64,000 nt of DNA, taken from the NCBI GenBank assembly GCA_046297495.1, contig JBKBIP010000006.1, forward strand, positions 1-64,000, given 5' to 3'. The translations under genes were made by a program, and so were the position numbers. Shown in pieces: positions 44,070-51,602 of this stretch (position 1 is its first letter; the number at the start of each line of letters is the position of its first letter). The DNA is from JBKBIP01 sp046297495 (GTDB taxonomy: Bacteria; Planctomycetota; Planctomycetia; Gemmatales; Gemmataceae). The notes under the pieces are model-generated. The model was given only the letters and a program-made list of their open reading frames with translations. It had not been told where the DNA came from and ran no database searches.

Positions 44070-45317
44070 ATGTCGGTGTTACGTGACGTCGATCCCCTGG
44101 TGTGGCAGGCGATTCAGGATGAGAAGCGCCGCCAGCAGCAGGGGTTGGAGATGATTGCTTCGGAGAACTACGCCAGCGCGGCGGTGATGGCGGCGCAGGG
44201 GTCAGTGTTGACGAACAAGTACGCCGAGGGCTATCCCGGTCGGCGCTACTATGGCGGCTGCGAGTTCGTCGACGTCGTCGAACGGCTGGCCATTGACCGG
44301 CTGCTGCAACTCTTCCACGCGGATAAGGCCAACGTCCAGCCGCACTCCGGCGCTCAGGCGAACATGGCCGTCTATTTCGCGTGCCTGGAACCGGGAGACA
44401 CCATCTTGGCGATGGACCTGGCCCACGGCGGGCATCTGACGCACGGCATGAGGCTTAATTTCTCCGGCAAGCTCTATAAGGTGGTCAGCTACGGCGTCAA
44501 CCGCCAGACCGAGCGCATCGACTACGAGCAATTGGCCAAGCTGGCCCACGAACATCGGCCCAAGCTGGTGGTGGCCGGCGCTAGCGCGTATCCCCGAATC
44601 ATCGAGTTCGACCAATTCGCGCAAATTTGCCGAGAGGTCGGCGCGCTGCTCATGGTCGATATGGCCCACATCGCCGGTTTGGTCGCGGCGGAGCTGCACC
44701 CCAGCCCGGTGCCGGTGGCCGAGTTTGTCACCTCGACGACGCACAAGACCCTGCGTGGGCCGCGCGGCGGGTTCGTGTTGTGCAAGAGCGATTGGATTCA
44801 GAAGATCAATCAAACCGTTTTCCCCGGCATCCAGGGGGGGCCGCTCATGCACGTCATCGCGGCCAAGGCGGTCGGCTTCGGCGAGGCGCTGAAGCCGGAG
44901 TTCCGCGCCTACGCCGCCCAAACCATCGCCAACGCCCGTGCCGTGGCCGAGGAGCTGCAACGGCACGGCTTCCGCGTCGTGTCGGGATGGACTGACAATC
45001 ACTTGCTACTGGTCGATGTGGCGGCCAGCGGTCCCAGCGGCAAGGTGGCGGAACAGGCCCTCGACGCCGCCGGCATCACCGTCAACAAGAACATGATCCC
45101 CTTCGACACCCGCCCACCGCTCGACCCGTCCGGCATCCGCGTCGGCACCCCCGCCCTGACCACGCGCGGCATGAAGGAAACGGAAATGCGCGCCATTGCC
45201 AGATGGATCGCCGAGGTGCTCAGACATGCCGAGGACACCGGTATTCAGGAGCGGGTGCGGCAACAGGTGCTAGAGCTGAGTCAACAATTTCCGGCGCCGA
45301 CGAGCGAAGGAGTGTGA
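44070..45317 (+). CDS. glyA: Serine hydroxymethyltransferase
   Basis: A 415-residue PLP enzyme interconverting serine and glycine with tetrahydrofolate, the main source of one-carbon units. Family landmarks: LEMIASENYASAAVMAAQGSV, NKYAEGYPGRRYYGGCEFVD, NVQPHSGAQANMAVY, LAHGGHLTHG, VDMAHIAGL and STTHKTLRGPRGG with the Schiff-base lysine K226. ATG at 44070 with GAGGTG upstream; a TTG/ATG frame starting at 43891 in another frame overlaps it and is not supported. Length is normal. The ~270 bases upstream contain a small GC-rich hairpin near 43940 but no recognisable glycine riboswitch. Confidence 0.96.
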   Translation: MSVLRDVDPLVWQAIQDEKRRQQQGLEMIASENYASAAVMAAQGSVLTNKYAEGYPGRRYYGGCEFVDVVERLAIDRLLQLFHADKANVQPHSGAQANMAVYFACLEPGDTILAMDLAHGGHLTHGMRLNFSGKLYKVVSYGVNRQTERIDYEQLAKLAHEHRPKLVVAGASAYPRIIEFDQFAQICREVGALLMVDMAHIAGLVAAELHPSPVPVAEFVTSTTHKTLRGPRGGFVLCKSDWIQKINQTVFPGIQGGPLMHVIAAKAVGFGEALKPEFRAYAAQTIANARAVAEELQRHGFRVVSGWTDNHLLLVDVAASGPSGKVAEQALDAAGITVNKNMIPFDTRPPLDPSGIRVGTPALTTRGMKETEMRAIARWIAEVLRHAEDTGIQERVRQQVLELSQQFPAPTSEGV

Positions 45318-45374
45318 GCAGCCTCAAAGAGATATATCCAGGGCAGCGCGGCCGTGAATGTGCTCTCCCGCATG

Positions 45375-46754
45375 TCAGTCCAGGTAACGGATGCGTTTGT
45401 CAATATCGACGTTGACGGAATGATAGGGGTGAGTGATGTTGCCGCGCTGGAACAGGTCGTGCCGGACGCAATCCAGGTCTTCGGGAGAGAGCGCGTTGGT
45501 GAAAATCGGCAGCAGATATTCCACGCCGACTGGCGATAGCCCCAGGTGATCGGGGTCGTAAAAAGAAGGATGGACGCGGCGAGCGTGGATGACGCCCCAG
45601 CGGTCGCGGAAATCGTTGCTGGGAATGCCATCCACGTGGAAGCCCCGTTCCTTGCTGTACTGCAAGATGGCGACGCTATTGACTTGTCCTTGCAGCAGCA
45701 GCTCCACGGCATGGCCGCCCAGCTGAGCCGCGTGGAAGCGGTCGAAGTAAATGGGCCGGCCGCCGCGCTGGGTGTGGCCGACCTTACGGGTGAAGATAGC
45801 CGCCCGCGCTGATTCGTTGCGCCGCTTGCTGGTGAAGTAGCTATCCCCCAAACGGTCGATCAGGATTTGGCGCAGGGCCTCGGCCGCCCCGCTGAGAATC
45901 CGGTTGCCGGCGGGATCGGTGGAGGCGACTTCCGCCCCTAAATCCTCCCCCTTCTCGTTGACGATGCCCTCGGCACACACGATCACCACATGCTTTTGGC
46001 GTTCGTACACGCTCGCCACCTTCTCGACCAACCGATCTACTTGCAACGGCACTTCGGGAATCAACACGATGTCCGGCTGGCCATAGGCGGCCCCCAAGGC
46101 GAGGTAGCCGGAGTGCCGACCCATGACCTCGACGATGGCGATACGGCGATGACTTTCAGCGGTTGTGCGGATGCGCTGCACGCCGCCGGCAGACACGAAC
46201 ACCGCCGTGGCGAAACCTGGTGTCACATAATTAACAATGTGTTCCAGCTCGAAGCGAGCCGGCGCGGCGGAGCGGAAGTAGCGATAACCCGGCGGCTGGT
46301 CGCTGACTTCGCGCCGCCACTCGTCCGGTTCGTGACGATAGTTTAGACCCAAGTCATTGTCAATAGTTTTGGGGGCCAGCACGGTCGGGAGAAAATCAGA
46401 CAGAGCTTGCATGCCGTTTAGCGTGCCGTCGCCGCCGATACAGATCAGCCCTTCGATGTGCAACCGCCGCAGCCGAGTGACGATGTCTTGGATGGCTTGC
46501 GGGTCATGCGAGTTCACGTAATCACGCGATGCCCCGATCACTGTTCCGCCCATAGTGGGGTCCAATTCGGGAATGGTCGTGAACAGTGGATTCAATCGTA
46601 CATGCGGCACACGCGGGTTGAGTAAGCCGCTGAAGCCTTTGATGAAGCCAAAAATCTCGATCTTCCGTTGATTAGCTCGCGTGACCGCGCCGTGCAGGGT
46701 GGCGTTCAAGGCGGGCGTATCACCCCCCGCCGTCAAAATGCCGATTCGCTTCAT
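45375..46754 (-). CDS. pfkA: 6-phosphofructokinase
   Basis: A 459-residue PFK-family enzyme phosphorylating fructose 6-phosphate. The start at 46754 (GGGGAAACG upstream) gives the canonical MKRIGILTAGGDTPALNA. The phosphoryl-donor loop reads ICIGGDGTLNG with Gly110, as in ATP-dependent enzymes, but the catalytic loop reads APKTIDNDLG with Lys129, as in pyrophosphate-dependent enzymes and in the ATP enzymes related to them. D132 is the catalytic base. VEVMGRHSGYLAL and the C-terminal FDRFHAAQLGGHAVELL are present. It is longer than the ~320-residue E. coli enzyme. Convergent with glyA. Confidence 0.92.
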   Translation of the reverse strand: MKRIGILTAGGDTPALNATLHGAVTRANQRKIEIFGFIKGFSGLLNPRVPHVRLNPLFTTIPELDPTMGGTVIGASRDYVNSHDPQAIQDIVTRLRRLHIEGLICIGGDGTLNGMQALSDFLPTVLAPKTIDNDLGLNYRHEPDEWRREVSDQPPGYRYFRSAAPARFELEHIVNYVTPGFATAVFVSAGGVQRIRTTAESHRRIAIVEVMGRHSGYLALGAAYGQPDIVLIPEVPLQVDRLVEKVASVYERQKHVVIVCAEGIVNEKGEDLGAEVASTDPAGNRILSGAAEALRQILIDRLGDSYFTSKRRNESARAAIFTRKVGHTQRGGRPIYFDRFHAAQLGGHAVELLLQGQVNSVAILQYSKERGFHVDGIPSNDFRDRWGVIHARRVHPSFYDPDHLGLSPVGVEYLLPIFTNALSPEDLDCVRHDLFQRGNITHPYHSVNVDIDKRIRYLD

Positions 46755-46802
46755 GGTCGTTTCCCCGTTCTGATGTCCGTGAATAGGGGCTACCATAGGT
46801 CC

Positions 46803-46906
46803 TTACGCCATTTGGCTCACCTGCTGGCGGACCCAGTCCCGGTCCTCGTCGCGCAGGGGACCGGGGGGAGAGGCAGCATAGTCGATTTGATTAACGGGCT
46901 GGTCAT
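46803..46906 (-). pseudogene. Small gene with apparent one-base frameshift after its start
   Basis: An ATG at 46906 has AGGAGA 7 bases upstream, but its own frame gives an implausible peptide (MTSPLIKSTMLPLPPVPC...). The frame offset by one base is protein-like and ends in TAA: DDQPVNQIDYAASPPG then PLRDEDRDWVRQQVSQMA. It has no start codon of its own between the upstream stop and that segment. One additional C in the third codon region (ACC CAG in place of AC CAG) would restore a 34-residue protein. Either a real frameshift, a sequencing or assembly error, or recoding. Confidence 0.45.
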
Positions 46907-46976
46907 CGTAGATTCTCCTGTTGGTTTCGCTTCTTGCTTCAGGTTATCACGAACGTCCGGCTTGCTCCAGCTTGCT

Positions 46977-48014
46977 TCAACGTCGTTTGCGGGCATGAAA
47001 CACGAAGTAGCCGCGCCGTTCCAGGACATCGTAATCACCGAATAGGTCGGCCATTAGCAATTCGGTGGAATCCAGCTGGCGCGTGACCACGTAGATGGCC
47101 CCCTTGGGACGCAGGACCACCTTGGCTTGTTCAAGAAAGCGACGGGCGATGGTGGCTTGGGCGTAGTACGGTGGATTGGCCAGCACCACATCGCATGGTG
47201 CGATGGGTAGGTCATCATCTCCAGGGACGGCCAGCGTCTCAAACGCGGTCAAGCCGTTGGCACAGGCGTTGTGCGCGGCCAGCGCCACGGCGCGGACGTT
47301 GCTATCGACGAAATGGATGTGGCCGTCCGGGCCAGCTGAACGGGCGGCGAAGATGCCGTTGGCGCCACCGCCACAACCCAGGTCCAGCACACGCGCGCCG
47401 CGTTCGATCTCCGCGACTTCCAGCAAAGCCCGCGCGCCGTCGTCGAGCCGGCCATAACAGAAGACGCCCGGACGGGAGAGAAAGGACAAGGATTCCCCCG
47501 CGCCGATGCGGGCGTGGAAGGTCACTTCATGCCGGCGGCGCGGACGCTCCCCCTCGCGCCGTCCCCAGATGATGGTCCCCGCGTCCGTGGGGATGACATG
47601 GCCGCGGCGAAATACTTTTTTGACGGCGGCGGGAATGACCTGATCATGCTCATAAGGGGAGAGGACGAGCAATTGGCCGCGCGGCTGAAGAATGTGAAAC
47701 GCCTGCTCGATCATGTCCAGCTTCAATTCCCGTTCAACTCCCCGCTGAGCGGGAAAGACAACGGTATGGAATACATCCGGCAGATCCCACAAGTCCGCTG
47801 ACGTGGTTACGTCGGCGTCGGTCCCCTGTTCGCGCAGCTCGGCGGCCAAGCGCCGCGCTTGATAAAGGTCCATCTGGTAGCAAGTGATAGGAGAGGTTCG
47901 CAGAGCGCCGGCGATCTGTGCCGCCTGACGCGGCGCGCCGAGCACTACCGCCACCGGCGGGCGCAGGCGGTCGCGGATCGGATTGAGTAAATCGGTGAAA
48001 TGAGACATGCACAT
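46977..48014 (-). CDS. RsmC-like class I methyltransferase
   Basis: A 345-residue protein with a degenerate N-terminal methyltransferase-like half and a functional C-terminal half, the RsmC/RlmG layout. The active half has motif I DLGCGGGANG (211-220), FVDSNVRAVALAAHN as motif II, and catalytic NPPYY (280-284) as in rRNA guanine-N2 methyltransferases. It probably modifies a guanine of rRNA. Two start candidates (48014 and 48008) lack a good ribosome site; the longer is given. It follows the small frameshifted gene region and precedes the Bax-inhibitor gene on the same strand, with 78 bases between. Confidence 0.8.
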   Translation of the reverse strand: MCMSHFTDLLNPIRDRLRPPVAVVLGAPRQAAQIAGALRTSPITCYQMDLYQARRLAAELREQGTDADVTTSADLWDLPDVFHTVVFPAQRGVERELKLDMIEQAFHILQPRGQLLVLSPYEHDQVIPAAVKKVFRRGHVIPTDAGTIIWGRREGERPRRRHEVTFHARIGAGESLSFLSRPGVFCYGRLDDGARALLEVAEIERGARVLDLGCGGGANGIFAARSAGPDGHIHFVDSNVRAVALAAHNACANGLTAFETLAVPGDDDLPIAPCDVVLANPPYYAQATIARRFLEQAKVVLRPKGAIYVVTRQLDSTELLMADLFGDYDVLERRGYFVFHARKRR

Positions 48015-48092
48015 GATTTAGCGGTTCGCGCGCGGATTGTCAGCCCCGCGCGGACCGATAAATCATCGGCATGGATCTACGGGAAGCAACTA

Positions 48093-48809
48093 TTAATCCC
48101 GACCGCGCGACATCAGGATCATCAAAATGTAGTAGAACAGCAGCATCACCGAGGCGAACAGGGCCAGCGCGGCGGCCACGTATTGTTCAGTGTGGTAGTG
48201 CAGCATGATGTTGGACGTTTGATAAATGATGTAGCCACTCGCCAGAGCCACCATCGCGAAGCAGAAGATTAGCGTGATCATCTGGCTCGGCGGGAAGAAG
48301 ATCATCAATACGACCGCTCCCAAGGCCAAGAAGCCGCCGATGGACAGGATCGGCCCAATATGCGAGAAGTCGCGGCGCGTGATGAAGACCGCCGCCGTTA
48401 AGCCCAGAAAGACGCAAAAGGTGAGCACGCCAGCCTGAAGAATCGCGTCGGGGGCGAACTTGGCCGCCACGTACAGCAGCGGCAAGAATATGACCGACAG
48501 GGCCACGACATACAAGCCCAACCCCGCGTATTGCAAGCCGCGTGATTGATCCGACTGCGCCCAGCGGTCAGCCAGCCAACTGACCCCCATGAACGCTCCG
48601 ATCACCACCAGCCAGCTGATTCGGCTGCCAACCATCACGCCAATCATCTGCTCGGCCATGGGAGCAAAGGTGGTCAGCAACAGATACTCAATGCCGATAA
48701 ACGCCAGAATCGCGCCGGCCAAGTGGGCGTAGGTGCGGCGGATGAATTGGGCGCGGGCATCGGCGGTCGCCTGGGCCGCGAAACTCGAATAGTCCGTCGA
48801 ATAGCTCAT
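48093..48809 (-). CDS. Bax inhibitor-1 / YccA-family membrane protein
   Basis: A 238-residue protein with seven predicted membrane segments (for example LAGAILAFIGIEYLLLTTFA, LGLYVVALSVIFLPLLYVAA, VLTFCVFLGLTAAVFITRRDF). It belongs to the TMBIM/YccA-YbhL superfamily, which includes pH-sensitive calcium leak channels (BsYetJ) and FtsH-associated YccA. The start at 48809 has AGGAG at the right distance. The segment FSHIGPILSIGG and the C-terminal LFYYILMILMSRGRD fit the family. Function in this organism is unknown. Confidence 0.9.
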   Translation of the reverse strand: MSYSTDYSSFAAQATADARAQFIRRTYAHLAGAILAFIGIEYLLLTTFAPMAEQMIGVMVGSRISWLVVIGAFMGVSWLADRWAQSDQSRGLQYAGLGLYVVALSVIFLPLLYVAAKFAPDAILQAGVLTFCVFLGLTAAVFITRRDFSHIGPILSIGGFLALGAVVLMIFFPPSQMITLIFCFAMVALASGYIIYQTSNIMLHYHTEQYVAAALALFASVMLLFYYILMILMSRGRD

Positions 48810-48973
48810 TGGGCATACTCCTGATTCGGATGATGATGGGAAATCGCACACGCTCCCCCGTCGATGAGAGCGGTTCCATCCTACCGAAGGAACGAGATAC
48901 AATCAAGCGATGCGAGACGGAAACGGCAAGCTGGCCTGCGGCAAGCAGGCTAAACGAGAGCAATGGCGCCGTG

Positions 48974-49534
48974 TCATTTGCTCGGCCGTTTCACTTTGTC
49001 AAGAAGTAATTCGTAGCGTTCCTTGACTTCTTTGTCGAAATGTTCCATTATGTTCGCCAATTCGTCCTTGATCTCTCCCAATTCCCGGTCGAGCTGCTCG
49101 GCTTTCAACTCCAGCACTTGCATTTCTAGCCGGACCAGCTCGCGAGCCAGATCGAGCAGCTGCTCTTCGATGCGCTTGCGTTCGTCGGCGCTAGGAGTGC
49201 TGAACTTGGCGATCAGGGTATGGGCCTTATTCTCCGTCTTCCAAATTTGCAATTCCAGCTCATAGCGGCGCGGCTCGTCCATTAGCTCGGCCAGTAGCTC
49301 GGTCACTTGGAAAATCTCACGGATTTCTTGTTCGTACAAGCCGGGCTGGTTCTTTTTGAGTTCCTCCAGCATCGGCACCAAGTCGGGGACATGTTTCTTG
49401 ACGAAGAACAAGGCGGCGGCCTCGCGCTCCTCGGTGAAGCGCGGCAACAAGTAGCGGTGGGATTCAGCCAGCGCGGCGCTACACGCTAGCAAGGAGAGAC
49501 AACCGATTAGCCAGTAATGCCTGGTTCCGTGCAT
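48974..49534 (-). CDS. Exported coiled-coil protein, sigma-factor operon
   Basis: A 186-residue protein with a signal peptide (residues 1-23, YWLIGCLSLLACSAALAES) and a mature part that is almost entirely charged helix: VKKHVPDLVPMLEELKKNQP, then RIEEQLLDLARELVRLEMQV and LDRELGEIKDELANIMEHFD. No heavy-metal or CpxP-type motif is obvious, but the size, helical content and position after an ECF sigma and anti-sigma gene resemble periplasmic stress sensors of the CpxP/ZraP type; that comparison is inference. AAGGAGAG precedes the ATG. Third gene of the operon. Confidence 0.7.
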   Translation of the reverse strand: MHGTRHYWLIGCLSLLACSAALAESHRYLLPRFTEEREAAALFFVKKHVPDLVPMLEELKKNQPGLYEQEIREIFQVTELLAELMDEPRRYELELQIWKTENKAHTLIAKFSTPSADERKRIEEQLLDLARELVRLEMQVLELKAEQLDRELGEIKDELANIMEHFDKEVKERYELLLDKVKRPSK

Positions 49535-49575
49535 GGAACTCTCCTTATTCTAAAAACGAATCAAGGAAACCGCGC

Positions 49576-50226
49576 TCAGTCCCGCTTGTCCCGAGACGTG
49601 CTTTTGGGTTGATAACGGGGCGGCGGTCCCAACAGGCGCGAGCGACGATCATCGGGACGAATGAGCCGACTGCGTTCCTCGGCCCGAAGGCGGCGGCGCA
49701 ATTCATCCTCGCGGGCGCGCTCCAGGTGGTCGTATTGGTGCAGCTCGGCCCAGACATTGGCCATTTCCAGCGCCATATCGGGATCGTAGTCATCCTCATC
49801 CCAAATGGTGTCCGCCACGGCGACGGGTGCCGTTTCCGGCGGCGGGGTCGGGGAGACAACGACCGGCTGTTCCACGGGCAGCGGTTCCGTAAACGGATAC
49901 CAGCTGAGCAGCAGCGCCGCCGCAGCCGCTCCCAGTCCCCCCCAAAACAAGGGATAGCGCCAGCGTGACCGCGCCGCCGAGGGCCGCTGCAGCCGCTGCC
50001 GTACGCGTTCCCGATAAGCGGGGTCGGGTTGGCGTGGCGTCCGCCCATCCAAGGCCCATGTCAGCTGCACGGCTTGGCACAAGGCATCGCGAGTGCTTTG
50101 ATCGGTTTCCAAGCGATCCTCGAAGGCTTGGGCCTCGGCCTCGGCTAGCTCGCCACTGGCATACAGCAGGGCTTGAAGGTTTAAGCCCTCATGAGCATGG
50201 ACGCTAAAATCGCTGTCATCACGCAT
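49576..50226 (-). CDS. Anti-sigma factor-like membrane protein
   Basis: A 216-residue protein. The N-terminal ~70 residues (LNLQALLYASGELAEAEAQA and FEDRLETDQSTRDALCQAV) have the helical anti-sigma-domain look in which the sigma factor is bound. A single membrane helix follows (FWGGLGAAAAALLLSWYPF, about residues 94-112), then a Pro-rich and acidic exterior segment with DEDDYDPDMALEMANVW and a basic tail. It has no zinc-finger HxxxCxxC signature. Its start overlaps the sigma gene stop by 8 bases, so it is translationally coupled and the likely regulator of that sigma factor. Confidence 0.75.
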   Translation of the reverse strand: MRDDSDFSVHAHEGLNLQALLYASGELAEAEAQAFEDRLETDQSTRDALCQAVQLTWALDGRTPRQPDPAYRERVRQRLQRPSAARSRWRYPLFWGGLGAAAAALLLSWYPFTEPLPVEQPVVVSPTPPPETAPVAVADTIWDEDDYDPDMALEMANVWAELHQYDHLERAREDELRRRLRAEERSRLIRPDDRRSRLLGPPPRYQPKSTSRDKRD

Positions 50227-50764
50227 GGCTTTGCTCCCATAGTAGGCGGAGCCGTTTTAATCCCTCGTGCATCCGCGCCAAGGCGGTGTTCAGCGGGCAA
50301 CCCAAGGAGGCGGCGATGTCGCGAAAGCGCTTGCCTTCATAGACGCGCTGGCGAATGACCTCCCGCTGATGAGCCGGCAGTTGCTCTAACAATTCGCGCA
50401 AGCGACGGGCTTCATCTCCTTGTTCCGCTTGCAGGTGAGGTCCCGGTTGCGGGTCCGCCAGCCAACCGTTGCTTTCCGTCGCGCTGTGCCGTTGTTGCTT
50501 ATGACGGCGTTTGATCAACATGGCTTGGTGATAGGCCACCGTGAACAACCAGCCCCGCAACCGGCTGGGATCCACGTCATCCAGGCGTTCCAGGGCACGC
50601 ACGAACGTTTCTTGCAGCGCGTCTTCCGCTTGATGGTGATCGTGAAGGATGCCGCGAAGAAATTGATACAGACCGGTTTCATAACGGGCGAAGATCGGTT
50701 CCAGGGCGCTCAGGTCCCCAGAGCGGAAGCGGAGCAACAGGCTTTCATCCGAGGTGTCGGTCAT
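50219..50764 (-). CDS. ECF-type RNA polymerase sigma factor
   Basis: A 181-residue sigma-70 family protein of the extracytoplasmic-function group. Region 2: LLRFRSGDLSALEPIFARYE and DHHQAEDALQETFVRALERL (the DA-L-Q-E-T-F-V core); region 4: ELLEQLPAHQREVIRQRVYE and RDIAASLGCPLNTALARMHE, the -35 binding helix-turn-helix. The start at 50764 (GGAAG 8 bases upstream) is preferred to an ATG five codons earlier that directly abuts its AAGG. It directs a regulon that is probably sensed through the coupled membrane anti-sigma factor; autoregulation is likely but no matching promoter was identified. Confidence 0.88.
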   Translation of the reverse strand: MTDTSDESLLLRFRSGDLSALEPIFARYETGLYQFLRGILHDHHQAEDALQETFVRALERLDDVDPSRLRGWLFTVAYHQAMLIKRRHKQQRHSATESNGWLADPQPGPHLQAEQGDEARRLRELLEQLPAHQREVIRQRVYEGKRFRDIAASLGCPLNTALARMHEGLKRLRLLWEQSHA

Positions 50765-51243
50765 GCCCAAGGCTTCCATCCTTTTCTGTTATCGATGCGC
50801 CGCGCGGGGGGATTATTTTATCGGTAGGCCAATTCGCATGCCGTTTTTCGACCGGCGCTGGCTTCCGTAGGCGGCTTTCCTCGGATCGTAACGCTTTTCT
50901 AGTTCAATTGTAAGGAAAAATCTTGGAATTTTACACAACAACGCCCGCTTCCTGCGTATAGTAAAGAAGAAGAATGGAACAGCACCCTTTTGGAGAGGGT
51001 AATCATTGAAGAGGTCTTCCCGCTGAATATCTACCTTGTGCCTTTCATTCTCTTTTCCGCCTGTCTCTTGCTTTTCCCAGGTGTTGAAGGGGGGAAAGAA
51101 CATGAAAAGGCAAACCTGGTAGCAACAGCAGGGTGCCCGATTTGGTATGGGTCCAGGTGTCCTTGCGCGACTGACCCCTGGGGTTCGTGAAGGTTCGTTT
51201 AGCCACAACTTTGAGCTAACGCGGAAGACTAAGGAGAAAATTG
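50765..51243. other. Divergent intergenic region (sigma operon / small gene)
   Basis: About 480 bases, AT-richer than the genes, presumably with the promoters of both units. TACAAT hexamers occur on the minus strand near 50910 but no good -35 fits. A TTG-initiated frame at 50990-51190 with a hydrophobic stretch has no support beyond being open. Confidence 0.35.
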
Positions 51244-51456
51244 ATGCGTACCAAACGCTTGAGTTTACAACAACGTCGAGAAATTTTTCGCGCGTTGGTG
51301 GCGACGCAAGATATGGCCATCATGAGCGTGCCTCAATCCCGCCAGCACATTAGCAAACAATTCGAGATCACCGACGCCCAACTGCGGCAGATCGAGGATG
51401 AAGGGCTGGAGAAGGAATGGCCGCCGCTCAACGAGGCCATGCAGAACGTCAGCTAA
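51244..51456 (+). CDS. Small conserved-type protein of 70 residues
   Basis: The ATG at 51244 has AGGAGA 8 bases upstream. The product is basic at the start and helical throughout (RTKRLSLQQRREIFRALVAT, ITDAQLRQIEDEGLEKEWPP). The segment from SVPQSRQHISKQFEITDAQL could form a helix-turn-helix-like pair, suggesting DNA binding, but this is only a shape argument. An intrinsic terminator ends the unit 30 bases later. From memory, similar short proteins recur in planctomycete genomes; not verifiable here. Confidence 0.7.
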   Translation: MRTKRLSLQQRREIFRALVATQDMAIMSVPQSRQHISKQFEITDAQLRQIEDEGLEKEWPPLNEAMQNVS

Positions 51457-51485
51457 CCAACTGTCCGCGCGCCCGGACTACCTCC

Positions 51486-51515
51486 AATCCCCTCTCCCGC
51501 GAGAGGGGATTTTTT
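51486..51515 (+). terminator. Rho-independent terminator
   Basis: Perfect 11-bp stem (51486-51496 with 51501-51511), 4-base loop and a T-run to 51515. It isolates the small gene from cobN. Confidence 0.88.
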
Positions 51516-51602
51516 CGTTTGTACAGGTGCGGGGCATTTACCAGATGGCTTACGCCCTCTGCTCGCCGAGAAATCATTTCAACAAACTCTTAAATCATCC
51601 CC

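Noticed and set aside
43891..44154. ATG with GGGAGAA upstream opening an 87-codon frame
   Set aside because: The spacing to the ATG is too short and the frame overlaps the clear start of glyA in another frame.
50990..51190. TTG-initiated frame with a hydrophobic stretch
   Set aside because: No ribosome site, no family and non-canonical start; more likely a promoter region.
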